Positions 26,181 to 34,909 are shown, numbered from the stretch's first letter. The stretch: 54,413 nucleotides of DNA from CAZTZY01 sp964617765 (GCA_964617765.1 CAZTZY010000007.1:1-54413), one strand, 5' to 3'. Notes: generated by a model not told the origin, from the sequence alone. Program-made: numbers and translations.

Positions 26181-27131
26181 ATGAAAAGAATTCTTGTTGT
26201 TCATTACTCGCAGACAGGACAGTTGAGCGAGATAGTTAAGTCAATTGTGGAGCCTTTGTTAAAGCATAAGGAAATAGAGGTTGTATTGGAAGAAATACGC
26301 CCTAAACAGGCATTTTCCTTCCCTTGGGGGTTTACTGATTTTTTTAATACATTCCCTGAAACAGTGAATCTGGATGTTATTCCTATGCAGCCATTGTCTT
26401 TGTCTGTAAAAGAGTATGCGGGTTTTGATCTGGTTATTATCGCTTATCAAGTCTGGTTTCTATCTCCCTCATTACCTATCACTGCATTTCTGAAAAGTCA
26501 GGAAGCCAAAGCAATACTGAAAGATAAACCGGTAATGACTATAATTGGCTGCCGGAATATGTGGTTGCAGGCACAAGAGCAGGTAAAGGCGTTGTTGGAG
26601 ACATTAGGCGCTCATTTGATCGATAATGTGGTTTTAATTGATGCGGCGGGAACAGCGTTAAGTTTTATTTCAACACCATTATGGATGCTGACAGGAAAAA
26701 AAGGGCCTGTTGGCTTTTTGCCAAAGGCAGGTGTTTCAGAGCATAATATCGCCGCAGCGAGTCGTTTTGGTGATGCGATAGGAAAAGAATTGTTAAAACC
26801 CGAACCGGATTTGACTCATCCCATGTTGCAAGGTCTGGAAGCTGTTAGCGTGAATGAGAATCTTATCATGAGCGAAGTGATGGCGCGTCGCGGTTTTGTC
26901 ATTTGGGGTAAGTTGCTGCGCAGTATTGGCGGTAAAGAAAATCCCGTGAGGCGGGTGTTAATTTATTTTTATGTGATTTATTTGGTTACATTAATTTTAA
27001 CCTTCGTACCATTGAGTGCGATTATAAAAAAAATATTGTCCCCATTGTTGAGAAAAAGAATTGAGCAGCAAAAAGCCTACTATTCATTACCCTCAGGTGA
27101 CGACAATTACAATATGGAATCAATGAACTAA
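26181..27131 (+). CDS. darA: DarA-like dialkylresorcinol aromatase, flavodoxin fold
   Basis: A 316-aa protein that begins like a flavodoxin/NADPH-dependent FMN reductase (ILVVHYSQTGQLSEIVKSI), with an FMN phosphate loop of SQTGQ. The C-terminal third has one hydrophobic helix (VLIYFYVIYLVTLILTF). DarA proteins, often labelled dialkylresorcinol condensing enzyme, are reported to aromatise the cyclohexanedione made by DarB to the resorcinol; the flavin fold fits that oxidation. Its stop overlaps the darB start (TAATG), which supports the pairing. Confidence 0.87.
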   Translation: MKRILVVHYSQTGQLSEIVKSIVEPLLKHKEIEVVLEEIRPKQAFSFPWGFTDFFNTFPETVNLDVIPMQPLSLSVKEYAGFDLVIIAYQVWFLSPSLPITAFLKSQEAKAILKDKPVMTIIGCRNMWLQAQEQVKALLETLGAHLIDNVVLIDAAGTALSFISTPLWMLTGKKGPVGFLPKAGVSEHNIAAASRFGDAIGKELLKPEPDLTHPMLQGLEAVSVNENLIMSEVMARRGFVIWGKLLRSIGGKENPVRRVLIYFYVIYLVTLILTFVPLSAIIKKILSPLLRKRIEQQKAYYSLPSGDDNYNMESMN

Positions 27132-28276
27132 TGGCTAGACCTGTTTATATTAATAATTTTGCTGTTTTTATGCCCAATAAACCTGTTTCTAATGATGAAA
27201 TGGAAACAGTGTTAGGACAAGCTGGTGAACGAGCTTCGCGTGCCCGTAGAATTATTTTAAGAAATAACGGCATAAAAGCCCGTTACTACGCTATTGATCC
27301 TTTAACGGGTAAAAGTAATTACACAAATGCCCAGTTGGCTGCCAATGCAGTAAAAGAACTTGCAAAAAACAGGTTTGATTTATCGGCTATCCAGTGTCTG
27401 GCTGCGAGTACTTCCATGGCGGATCAGGTTATGCCAGGTCATGCTGTAATGGTTCAGGGTGAGCTAGGTAATCCTCCCTCAGAAGTGGTTACAACTTCAG
27501 GTGTGTGTTTGTGTGGAATTACAGCATTGAAATATGCCTATATGGCAGTGACTGCCGGCTTGCATGATGTCGCAGTTGTTGTGGCTTCGGAAACAGCTTC
27601 TAACATTATGCGTGGCTATCAGTTTGAACAGGAGCTTGAATCCAAAGTGAATGATCTGGAGAGTCATTCAGAATTGGCTTTTGAGAAAGATTTTTTGCGC
27701 TGGATGTTGTCTGATGGTGCTGGTTCTGCATTGCTGCAAGATAAGCCTAATGAGCAAGGTATATCATTACAGGTAGAATGGATTGATATTCGATCTTATG
27801 CCAATGAGCAAGAAGTTTGTATGTATGCGGGTGGTGAAAAAATTGACGGCAAGCTTAAAGGTTGGACGCAATACTCCCCTGATGAGCGTGAAGAACAATC
27901 TATAATGTCAGTTAAGCAGGATGTTAGATTGCTTAACGAAAAAGTAATCCATTACACGGTTGAAAGAACATTGTCTGATATCCTGAAAAACAGAAAAATA
28001 ACGCCAGATGAAATTGATTTTTTCCTGCCGCATTATTCTTCTGAGTTTTTTCGTCAGAAGGTTTATGACGGGCTTAAACACATTGGTTTCGAAATTCCTT
28101 TTGATAAATGGTTTACCAATCTCACTGCCATGGGTAATACTGGATCGGCTTCTATTTTTATCATGCTGAATGAATTATTCCATTCCGGGAAGTTGGTAAA
28201 AGGCCAGAAAATATTGTGTTATATTCCTGAAAGCGGTCGTTTTTCATCCTCATTCATGTTGTTGAGTGTAGTTTGA
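27131..28276 (+). CDS. darB: DarB-like ketosynthase III (cyclohexanedione / dialkylresorcinol synthase)
   Basis: A 381-aa FabH/thiolase-fold synthase. The nucleophile lies in the segment SGVCLCGITALKYA (Cys126 or Cys128). A His in FFLPHYSSEFF and an Asn in NLTAMGNTGSASIF complete the KAS III triad. DarB joins a beta-keto acyl thioester with a second unsaturated acyl thioester to give a 2,5-dialkylcyclohexane-1,3-dione. It directly follows darA. Together these two genes define the dialkylresorcinol module and make the cluster flexirubin-like rather than a plain APE cluster. Confidence 0.9.
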   Translation: MARPVYINNFAVFMPNKPVSNDEMETVLGQAGERASRARRIILRNNGIKARYYAIDPLTGKSNYTNAQLAANAVKELAKNRFDLSAIQCLAASTSMADQVMPGHAVMVQGELGNPPSEVVTTSGVCLCGITALKYAYMAVTAGLHDVAVVVASETASNIMRGYQFEQELESKVNDLESHSELAFEKDFLRWMLSDGAGSALLQDKPNEQGISLQVEWIDIRSYANEQEVCMYAGGEKIDGKLKGWTQYSPDEREEQSIMSVKQDVRLLNEKVIHYTVERTLSDILKNRKITPDEIDFFLPHYSSEFFRQKVYDGLKHIGFEIPFDKWFTNLTAMGNTGSASIFIMLNELFHSGKLVKGQKILCYIPESGRFSSSFMLLSVV

Positions 28277-28279
28277 CCA

Positions 28280-28690
28280 ATGAAGATTGATAATGCTCCG
28301 CAAGATAATAGTTCAACTTATGCCGGGCACACCAAGTTATTATATGGAGTTAATGAAAGTGGTGAATATGCCACTGTGCAATCTACAGGTTGGCAGGTAG
28401 AAAATACTGTCACCCTAATGGCAGTTGATGAAATTAACCGTATTACAGCAGAAATCAAACAGCGTGTTCTACAGGGACAAACATCGCCACTGGAATATTT
28501 CATGGCAGAAAAACGCATGGATCTGCTTATGTTGTCTCAAACTGTCGGTATGTTTCAATGGCGCGTACGTCGGCATTTTCGCCCCGAGATTTTCCGGAAA
28601 TTAAACTCTTCCATGCTGATTCGATACTGTGAGGTTTTAGGTATCGATGAAATAACGCTACGCAATTTCCCCGGTAATATAGATAAATAA
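28280..28690 (+). CDS. Unknown 136-aa protein between DarB and BtrH_N protein
   Basis: I do not recognise the family. The protein is soluble, with no signal peptide or membrane helix. Its first 45 residues look beta-rich, and residues 50-130 look all-helical with a basic, aromatic segment (GMFQWRVRRHFRPEIFRKL) that loosely resembles a helix-turn-helix. It starts three bases after darB and ends directly against the next ATG, so it is co-translated with the resorcinol genes. It could be a small partner protein or a regulator. Confidence 0.8.
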   Translation: MKIDNAPQDNSSTYAGHTKLLYGVNESGEYATVQSTGWQVENTVTLMAVDEINRITAEIKQRVLQGQTSPLEYFMAEKRMDLLMLSQTVGMFQWRVRRHFRPEIFRKLNSSMLIRYCEVLGIDEITLRNFPGNIDK

Positions 28691-29683
28691 ATGAATAATC
28701 ATTTCAGGCATCAACAATATGCCCACTGTGAAAGTGGCGTAATGTCTAATTTATTGAATCATAAAGGCCTCGATATTTCTGAGCCTATGGCGTTGGGTCT
28801 AACTTCGGCGCTGACGTTTGCTTATATTCCGTTTGTCAAAATCAATGGCCAACCATTGATAGCTTATAGAATGCCCCCGAAATGGATCATTAGTGGGTTG
28901 CGTAAAAAACTCAATGTGAATATTTCTTTCCAGAAGTTCAATAATCAGGAAGAGGGTATGCGAGCTTTGGATGTTGCGTTAGAAAAACAGCAATTGGTGG
29001 GTATGCAGGCATCGGTTTATTGGTTGCCTTATTTTCCTGCGGATATGCGTTTTCACTTTAATGCCCACAATTTGATTGTCTATGGCAAAAGCGGTGATAA
29101 CTATTTGATCAGTGATCCCATCTTTGATAAGCCTATGGAAGCGACTTCAGCCGATTTAAAAAAGGCGCGTTTTGCCAAGGGTGCACTGGCGGCAAAGGGT
29201 TTGATGTACGTCGTTCATTCAGTGCCTGAGACTGTCGATTTTAACAAGGTGATCAGGAAGTCCATTGCCAATAATGTGAAGATCATGATTGGCAGTCCTG
29301 TTCCCATTGTTGGTATAAAAGGTATACGTTACCTGGCCAGAAAAATTGGCAAAATCGATTCGTCGTTAAAAGATGATCGAGCGGTCAAATTATTCCTGGG
29401 GAACATCATTCGTATGCAAGAAGAAATAGGCACGGGTGGTGCAGGCTTTCGCTTTATTTATGCGTCTTTCTTGCAAGAGGCCAGCCAAAAAATTAATGTG
29501 CCCATGTTGCTTGAAGCATCCAGAATGATGACAGAGGCAGGTGACAAATGGCGTGAGTTTGCACTGCTAACGGCAAAGATGTGCAAGAAAAAGCAGGAAG
29601 CTGATTTTACGATGTTGTCGGATGCCTTATTGCAATGTGCTGATGCAGAAGAAAAGGTTTGGCGTTTGCTGAAAACACTTTAA
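28691..29683 (+). CDS. BtrH_N-domain acyltransferase-like protein
   Basis: A 330-aa protein whose N terminus fits the BtrH_N (papain-like) domain. His12-Cys13 sit in YAHCESGVMSNLL, the place of the catalytic Cys in BtrH, followed by a core with FHFNAHNLIVYG holding a conserved-looking His. The C-terminal half matches the helical DUF4872 region that usually follows. BtrH moves an acyl group from an acyl carrier protein to an amine. By analogy this protein could transfer the aryl polyene acyl chain from its ACP to the resorcinol hydroxyl, forming the flexirubin ester. That is inference from fold and place. Confidence 0.82.
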   Translation: MNNHFRHQQYAHCESGVMSNLLNHKGLDISEPMALGLTSALTFAYIPFVKINGQPLIAYRMPPKWIISGLRKKLNVNISFQKFNNQEEGMRALDVALEKQQLVGMQASVYWLPYFPADMRFHFNAHNLIVYGKSGDNYLISDPIFDKPMEATSADLKKARFAKGALAAKGLMYVVHSVPETVDFNKVIRKSIANNVKIMIGSPVPIVGIKGIRYLARKIGKIDSSLKDDRAVKLFLGNIIRMQEEIGTGGAGFRFIYASFLQEASQKINVPMLLEASRMMTEAGDKWREFALLTAKMCKKKQEADFTMLSDALLQCADAEEKVWRLLKTL

Positions 29684-29700
29684 CCCTTGGGTACTGGCGA

Positions 29701-30606
29701 TTATACAGGCCGGATAAAGGCCATACACGAAAAACATCCTTGCTTGTTTTCATCGATGTGTAAAAAAATTGTTTCATCAGAAAAGACATTGTAGTCATTT
29801 ATGGTCTGGATTAAGCCCAGGCCACTTAAGCTCTCATAAAATCCTGCCTTTATCGTGTAATCATTACTGCTTTTGCATTTGGGATGATTGCCCAGACTGT
29901 GCTTTTTGGCATTGCTGAGCCCTAATCCAAAGGCAATGTGAAACGTTTTTTTATCTTTGGATTCAAGGGCTTCACCTAACCAATTTTCTACATCCTGGTA
30001 ATTGGTGAAATATCCCAGACTGGCTATTTCGGCAATGGGTTTCCCTAATGACGAAGTTTTATTGCCAATCAACATCCAGTGACTGCCTTCGCCAAGCAAT
30101 CTGTCAGCTGCAATTCTTAGCTGTGCCCTGTGGTGTGAAAGCGGTGTAATGCACTCGTCAATCGTACCCACTAAAGCGATATCGGAAACGCCGGTATTAA
30201 TATCCAGCAAAGCGAGTTCGAGTGCTTCTTCAAAGGTGAATTCATTGCGCGTCAGGAACAGGTTTACGCCTTTGATATTCAGAATTTTAGCAATGTAGAA
30301 TGATGCTGCATTGCCTACCATATTGATAAAATTCAAAGGCATCAAGGGTTGTTTTTCCTTGTATATCTGTTCCAGTGATCTGGAGATATTGCCCTTTGCC
30401 CCTTGGCTTGAGGCTACATACAGGCCGGTATTATCGGCAAGAGAAAAACCTTTTATGCATCGGTGAGAGCCAATCAGCGCCAGTTGGATAAATCGGTCAA
30501 TGCGACGGATATGTGCGCCACAACTGATTTTGACTTCGTCTTTTAAATTGAGTAATTCTTCGTCATTAACGTCATTGTGAAAAGACGCGCAAGAATAAAT
30601 ATACAT
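29701..30606 (-). CDS. Ketosynthase-like protein lacking active-site Cys (DAR-side chain length factor)
   Basis: A 301-aa thiolase-fold protein, shorter than a full ketosynthase. Where an active enzyme has the nucleophile it reads LFLTRNEFTFEEAL, so the Cys is absent. It follows a complete ketosynthase by three bases. The pair looks like a KS/chain-length-factor dimer, similar in logic to ApeO/ApeC. The frame is intact and its spacing to the neighbour tight, so it is judged functional and not a pseudogene. It probably helps make the acyl chains used by DarB. Confidence 0.8.
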   Translation of the reverse strand: MYIYSCASFHNDVNDEELLNLKDEVKISCGAHIRRIDRFIQLALIGSHRCIKGFSLADNTGLYVASSQGAKGNISRSLEQIYKEKQPLMPLNFINMVGNAASFYIAKILNIKGVNLFLTRNEFTFEEALELALLDINTGVSDIALVGTIDECITPLSHHRAQLRIAADRLLGEGSHWMLIGNKTSSLGKPIAEIASLGYFTNYQDVENWLGEALESKDKKTFHIAFGLGLSNAKKHSLGNHPKCKSSNDYTIKAGFYESLSGLGLIQTINDYNVFSDETIFLHIDENKQGCFSCMAFIRPV

Positions 30607-30609
30607 AAT

Positions 30610-31746
30610 TTAAGTGGCCGTATTGCTGATAACTAGGGCGGTGTTATTGCCGCCAAAACCAAAATGATTGAGCAAAAATATGCCCGGCTCAACAGTAAAT
30701 TCCTTTTGTGGAATGCTAATGCCCAACTCGTCATCAAAGGGGTATTCATTAGGAAGCCCGGGCAATTTTCCGCCCTCAAGATATTTGCACATAATGACAA
30801 TTTCGTTAGTTCCGCAGGCGCCCAGTGTGTGACCAATGCTGGGTTTTAGCGCAAATACCGGAGGCAATTTCCCACTAAAGAAAGTTTTCAGACCAATAGA
30901 TTCGGCATTGTCGTTAGAGAAGCTTGCCGTGCCATGTAATTTTATTGCCTTTATGTCGCTAGCTTGTGTGTGAGTATTTTCAAGTGCCTGGCTAATGACA
31001 TTAACAATAGAAGATCCATCAGGGTTTACCGTAGTCATGCTGTCGATGTCGACCATTGTGGCGCCACCCATGATGCGAACAGGATTAGGTGAATTTGGTT
31101 TTTCTGTACTTAATACTATTGCGCTACAACCTTCACCTAAAATAATGCCATCACGATTTACCCCGAATGGCTGGATTTTGCTTTTGCTGATTAAATCGAG
31201 GGAGTGAAAGCCTAACAGCGTCGTCTCATTAAAAAATTCCAGACCTACTACCAGGGCATATTTTATTTTGCCAACAGCAATCATTTTTTGTGCATGCAAT
31301 AACGCATTCACGCTGGAGGTACAGGCAGTATGATAGGTATAGCTTTGAGCCTTGGGGAAGAATTGCGCCTTGATATAATTGGTGAGTTCTTCGTAGGCAG
31401 TAAGGCCAATAGGGCTGGCATTGGCATTGATAGTTAATTCCTGCGAATAGGTTTGCTCGGAAATAAAAATACTGAACGATGTTGAACCCACAAACAGCGC
31501 AGTTTCCTCGAGTTGTTTATTGCTTAACCCGGCTGCGTGGATGGCATCAGCTACAACCTTATGGGTAATGGTGTAAAGCCTTTGTATGCCGGTGGCAATG
31601 CCCGGGTTGGGGATTTGATAATAAGGAAAAGTATGGGTGTGACCAAGAATAGTCAGGTTTATATAGCTAGTAGTACTTGAAGATATATCGAGGTCTTCAC
31701 TTAATGCCGAGATAAGGCTGGAGCCAGCAATATAAACAGGTTTCAT
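30610..31746 (-). CDS. Beta-ketoacyl-ACP synthase, complete (DAR side)
   Basis: A 378-aa FabF-like ketosynthase with Cys142 in HTACTSSVNALLHA, His in KLHGTASFSND and His in PSIGHTLGACGTNE. The whole condensation triad is therefore present. It lies six bases after its own ACP gene and before the Cys-less partner. It likely extends acyl chains on that ACP to supply DarB; it could instead prime the resorcinol chain. It is a third active ketosynthase besides ApeO and ApeR. Confidence 0.9.
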   Translation of the reverse strand: MKPVYIAGSSLISALSEDLDISSSTTSYINLTILGHTHTFPYYQIPNPGIATGIQRLYTITHKVVADAIHAAGLSNKQLEETALFVGSTSFSIFISEQTYSQELTINANASPIGLTAYEELTNYIKAQFFPKAQSYTYHTACTSSVNALLHAQKMIAVGKIKYALVVGLEFFNETTLLGFHSLDLISKSKIQPFGVNRDGIILGEGCSAIVLSTEKPNSPNPVRIMGGATMVDIDSMTTVNPDGSSIVNVISQALENTHTQASDIKAIKLHGTASFSNDNAESIGLKTFFSGKLPPVFALKPSIGHTLGACGTNEIVIMCKYLEGGKLPGLPNEYPFDDELGISIPQKEFTVEPGIFLLNHFGFGGNNTALVISNTAT

Positions 31747-31752
31747 CCGTTA

Positions 31753-32031
31753 TTAACCCTGATTATTGAGTATAAACTGGGCCAGTACCTGCACTGAAGG
31801 CATGGCGTTTCTCACTTCGCCTGCGCCTTCAATGCGCACGCCATAGGTTTTCTGGATGGCCATACTGATTTGCAAGGTATCGAGCGAATCGAGTGCCAGA
31901 GGACTTTTTGCACCAAATAACGGTAGGTCATCAGCAAAATCGTCAAGCTCGATGTCATCAGATTTATCGCATTCGTCAATGATGAGCAGTTTTAAATCGT
32001 GTATTAATTGTTCTAAAGTCGGTTTATTCAT
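31753..32031 (-). CDS. Acyl carrier protein (DAR side)
   Basis: A 92-aa ACP. The phosphopantetheine site is Ser49 in LALDSLDTLQIS. It overlaps the ABC permease stop by eight bases and precedes the ketosynthase pair. This separate third ACP argues that the second chain of the product is built on a dedicated carrier. Confidence 0.92.
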   Translation of the reverse strand: MNKPTLEQLIHDLKLLIIDECDKSDDIELDDFADDLPLFGAKSPLALDSLDTLQISMAIQKTYGVRIEGAGEVRNAMPSVQVLAQFILNNQG

Positions 32032-33223
32032 TGTAGTTGATACGTCGGTTAAAAATTAAAGTCGCCAGCAAGACGGTAATGATACCAAATATTGTCAGGC
32101 TTGCAGCATAAGGAAATGCGTTCATTGCATTTCCGCCGTGTAAAATGATTTCCAGAAAGCCATCCAAGCCCCAGGACATCGGTGAAACATTGGCAAAAGC
32201 CTGCATGGCAGCGGGCATGATGAATTTAGGTACCATGATGCCGCCAATGGCTGCCAGAATTATATTAAAAGTGCCGCCAAGGGCAGTGGCTTGTTCCTGA
32301 CTTTTGGCAACGACGGAAATCAACAAGGCAAAACCTACCGCTGCAAAGCTGGTACTTAATGACATCAATAACAATCCGGCAAGGCTGCCATTTATCACCA
32401 GTGCTTCACCGCCACACAATGGCATGATGAATTTACCGGTGGCAATCATGATAATAAACTGAATCTGGTTAATGATAAGGAATGGCACTATTTTTCCGAT
32501 CAGGAATTTGCCTGAGGAGATATGCATGGAGCGCAAGCGCCGCAGTGTGCCGAGTTGGACTTCCGAAATCATCGCGGATGACATCGGAATCAGCACAAAA
32601 AACATCGCAAACACCAGCCACGCCGGTACGCTTTGTTGTACCGACGTTGGTTTGATGCGGTTGGTGTTGTTGTAATACAGATATTCGGAAGTGACTGTGT
32701 CTTTGCTCGCAATATTCGCAATATTGGCTTCAATCGCAGCATCGCTGGAGCTATTGAGCTGGCTTAGAAAGGTGTGCAGGCGATTTTTGCCTAAACCTTC
32801 CTTGACGGCAGATTCAATTAATAACAGGGATTGAGGTGTAACGCTGGCCGACAAAAATAATGTAATGGTGTAGCTCGGTTCTTCATTCTCAGGGATGTTC
32901 GGCTTCAGCGATATTTGCAGTACAAAATCTTGCTGGTTGTTACGCACGTCATCCTTGATATCCGCTACGGTGCGATTCTCCGGTTTTATCCAGGTAATAT
33001 AAGGAATCTTGTACAGGTAATTTGACAAGTGCCTGGAGAAATCACTCGGCTGGTCGGCAAATAATGAGCCACTGATTTTCAGTGCATTATTTTGTTTGTA
33101 GGTATCCTGCATGGCCAGCGACATAATCAAGATAAATGCCAGCGGCATACAAAACAACACTACCAAAGCGTGAATATCGCGCGTCAGCAAGAGCATTTCT
33201 TTTTTGATGGTCGCAATAATCAT
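32024..33223 (-). CDS. ABC-2 type transporter permease
   Basis: A 399-aa permease of the ABC-2/DrrB-YhhJ type. It has one N-terminal helix (ALVVLFCMPLAFILIMSL), a large extracytoplasmic domain of about 160 residues, then five helices with the family-like LGTLRRLRSM coupling segment. It pairs with the ATPase six bases upstream. Location inside the resorcinol block suggests it exports the pigment or an intermediate. It has no detectable link to a periplasmic binding protein, so it is an exporter. Confidence 0.92.
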   Translation of the reverse strand: MIIATIKKEMLLLTRDIHALVVLFCMPLAFILIMSLAMQDTYKQNNALKISGSLFADQPSDFSRHLSNYLYKIPYITWIKPENRTVADIKDDVRNNQQDFVLQISLKPNIPENEEPSYTITLFLSASVTPQSLLLIESAVKEGLGKNRLHTFLSQLNSSSDAAIEANIANIASKDTVTSEYLYYNNTNRIKPTSVQQSVPAWLVFAMFFVLIPMSSAMISEVQLGTLRRLRSMHISSGKFLIGKIVPFLIINQIQFIIMIATGKFIMPLCGGEALVINGSLAGLLLMSLSTSFAAVGFALLISVVAKSQEQATALGGTFNIILAAIGGIMVPKFIMPAAMQAFANVSPMSWGLDGFLEIILHGGNAMNAFPYAASLTIFGIITVLLATLIFNRRINYNE

Positions 33224-33229
33224 AAGGGT

Positions 33230-34153
33230 TTAGTCGCGCAATTTTCTGTCGGTTTGATCGAGAAACAATTGTTCCAGGTGCTGGTTGCCATAAGACAGTT
33301 TGTCGATATCGATGCCCAGTGTGGCAAATAACGCCAGTGCCTGATGAATTTTAGACTGGTCATTTTCAATAACGATATCCAGTGTGTGTAAATGTTGGCT
33401 AACGGCAAGATTATGCCGGCACAGTTCATTGCATTGAGCTTCCGAAATCGGCTGACTGGTATAAACCGACAAGGTATTTTTTTTGCCTAGGATGTCTTTC
33501 AAATTGCCTTTCAGCAATATCTTGCCGTGATCAATAATGGCAATTTTTTCACAGAGATTCTCTACCTCTTCCATGTAATGCGAAGTATAGATAATGGTGG
33601 TTCCAGTAGCATTGATCTGTTTGATGCTTTCCAGGATGAAGTTTCTGGATTGAGCATCAATGCCCACGGTAGGTTCATCCAGAAATAATATCGATGGTGA
33701 ATTCAGTAAGCCAATGGCGATATTCAAGCGGCGTTTAACGCCACCTGAATAGGTTGCCGAAGGGTAGTCGGCATAAGTATCCAATTGAGTGAGCGTCAGG
33801 CAGCGTGCAACTTCAGCGTTAATGTTGGCTGGAGTAATGCCCAGCATGGCAGCAAAAAACTCCAGATTTTCCTTGCCGGTAAGCTTTGGGTAAAAGGCCA
33901 GGCTTTGTGGTACCAGAGAACTAAGCGGTTTTTTCAGTTTGTTGAGTTCATTCAGTTCTTTTCCGTTGATAGTAATGTTGCCTGTGTCATAGGGCAGCAA
34001 GCCAGAAAGTATGCTGATAAGTGTAGTTTTGCCAGCCCCATTTGGCCCCAGCAAACCAAATAGCGAACCCTCGACGATATCCAGATTGATATCGTCGAGG
34101 GTTTTATTGGGTCTGTCGGGATAGTTGAAACTGAGCTGTTTAATCTCTATCAA
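33230..34153 (-). CDS. ABC transporter ATP-binding protein
   Basis: A 307-aa ATPase with Walker A GPNGAGKTT, signature YSGGVKRRLNIA, Walker B ILFLDEPTVGID and the switch His in YTSHYMEEVE. The C-terminal 80 residues match the extension of DrrA/CcmA-type drug exporters. It drives the permease just downstream. Exporters of this class move lipophilic natural products, which fits a pigment cluster. Confidence 0.95.
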   Translation of the reverse strand: MIEIKQLSFNYPDRPNKTLDDINLDIVEGSLFGLLGPNGAGKTTLISILSGLLPYDTGNITINGKELNELNKLKKPLSSLVPQSLAFYPKLTGKENLEFFAAMLGITPANINAEVARCLTLTQLDTYADYPSATYSGGVKRRLNIAIGLLNSPSILFLDEPTVGIDAQSRNFILESIKQINATGTTIIYTSHYMEEVENLCEKIAIIDHGKILLKGNLKDILGKKNTLSVYTSQPISEAQCNELCRHNLAVSQHLHTLDIVIENDQSKIHQALALFATLGIDIDKLSYGNQHLEQLFLDQTDRKLRD

Positions 34154-34177
34154 AATAAAGCCTTAACAGGGAATAAA

Positions 34178-34909
34178 TCAAGGGTAGCCAGTTTCATTAG
34201 GGTCAATAACAACTTCTAGTACTTTCCATGTAGTTGTGTAGCGTGATTCCTGATTAAAAACAATTTTGCCCTGACCTTTGTATAATGCGTAAGTGCGGAC
34301 ATCATCACCGCCTTTAAAGTTGAAAGGCCTGAATTGTTTGCCGGTGATATGCGATGTCGTAGCTGTAGGAGTTCCGCATAATGCATAAACTTCTTCCATG
34401 CTCATGCCTGGTAAGGCGGCAGTAATTTTATTGAGTGTACCCGAAGCAGTCGTGGGTGCTGGTATAGAGGCTGCGGCTTCATCGCGTTTCGCTTGAAGAT
34501 TGACAGTGCCTTTTACATATTGATCTGCGGAAGATTCTGGCAGCATTTTTAAAGCGCCACCTACATGCTTGTTCAGTTTTTTATTTCCACTTTTCTCTAA
34601 CACTTCACTCAGAACACTCCGATAACGTGCGTTTCCGGTTTTGCCCAAAGCTTTGGCACTCCAGGCAACTGCATCAATATATTGTCCGTCACTACTGGTA
34701 TAATTTTGAAGAACTATTTCAGCCAAGGTATCAGACACTTCAACTTCGGCATTGCCAACGCGAAAAATGCTTTCAGCGGTATTTTTTATACTGGTTGGCC
34801 CGCCGAGTGTAAGGGCTTTAATCTGGTTTTCCCCGGCAGGAGACAACGCTTGTGCGTAACCGGCAGTCAGTGCAATAACAAGGCTTATACAACGGATTGA
34901 TTTAATCAT
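34178..34909 (-). CDS. Exported protein with SmpA/BamE-like C-terminal domain
   Basis: A 243-aa exported protein with a signal peptide (IRCISLVIALTAGYAQA). A helical middle (residues ~40-125) recalls HEAT-type repeats, and a C-terminal segment reads ALPGMSMEEVYALCGTPT followed by GKIVFNQ, a pattern of the SmpA/BamE/OmlA fold. It lies 24 bases before the ABC ATPase on the same strand and may head that operon. GGGAG precedes the ATG. Its role in the pigment pathway is unknown; envelope assembly is plausible. Confidence 0.75.
   Translation of the reverse strand: MIKSIRCISLVIALTAGYAQALSPAGENQIKALTLGGPTSIKNTAESIFRVGNAEVEVSDTLAEIVLQNYTSSDGQYIDAVAWSAKALGKTGNARYRSVLSEVLEKSGNKKLNKHVGGALKMLPESSADQYVKGTVNLQAKRDEAAASIPAPTTASGTLNKITAALPGMSMEEVYALCGTPTATTSHITGKQFRPFNFKGGDDVRTYALYKGQGKIVFNQESRYTTTWKVLEVVIDPNETGYP

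Noticed and set aside
29701..30606. Cys-less ketosynthase-like gene as a decayed pseudogene
   Set aside because: The frame is intact over 301 codons, is spaced three bases from its partner and matches the logic of chain length factors.
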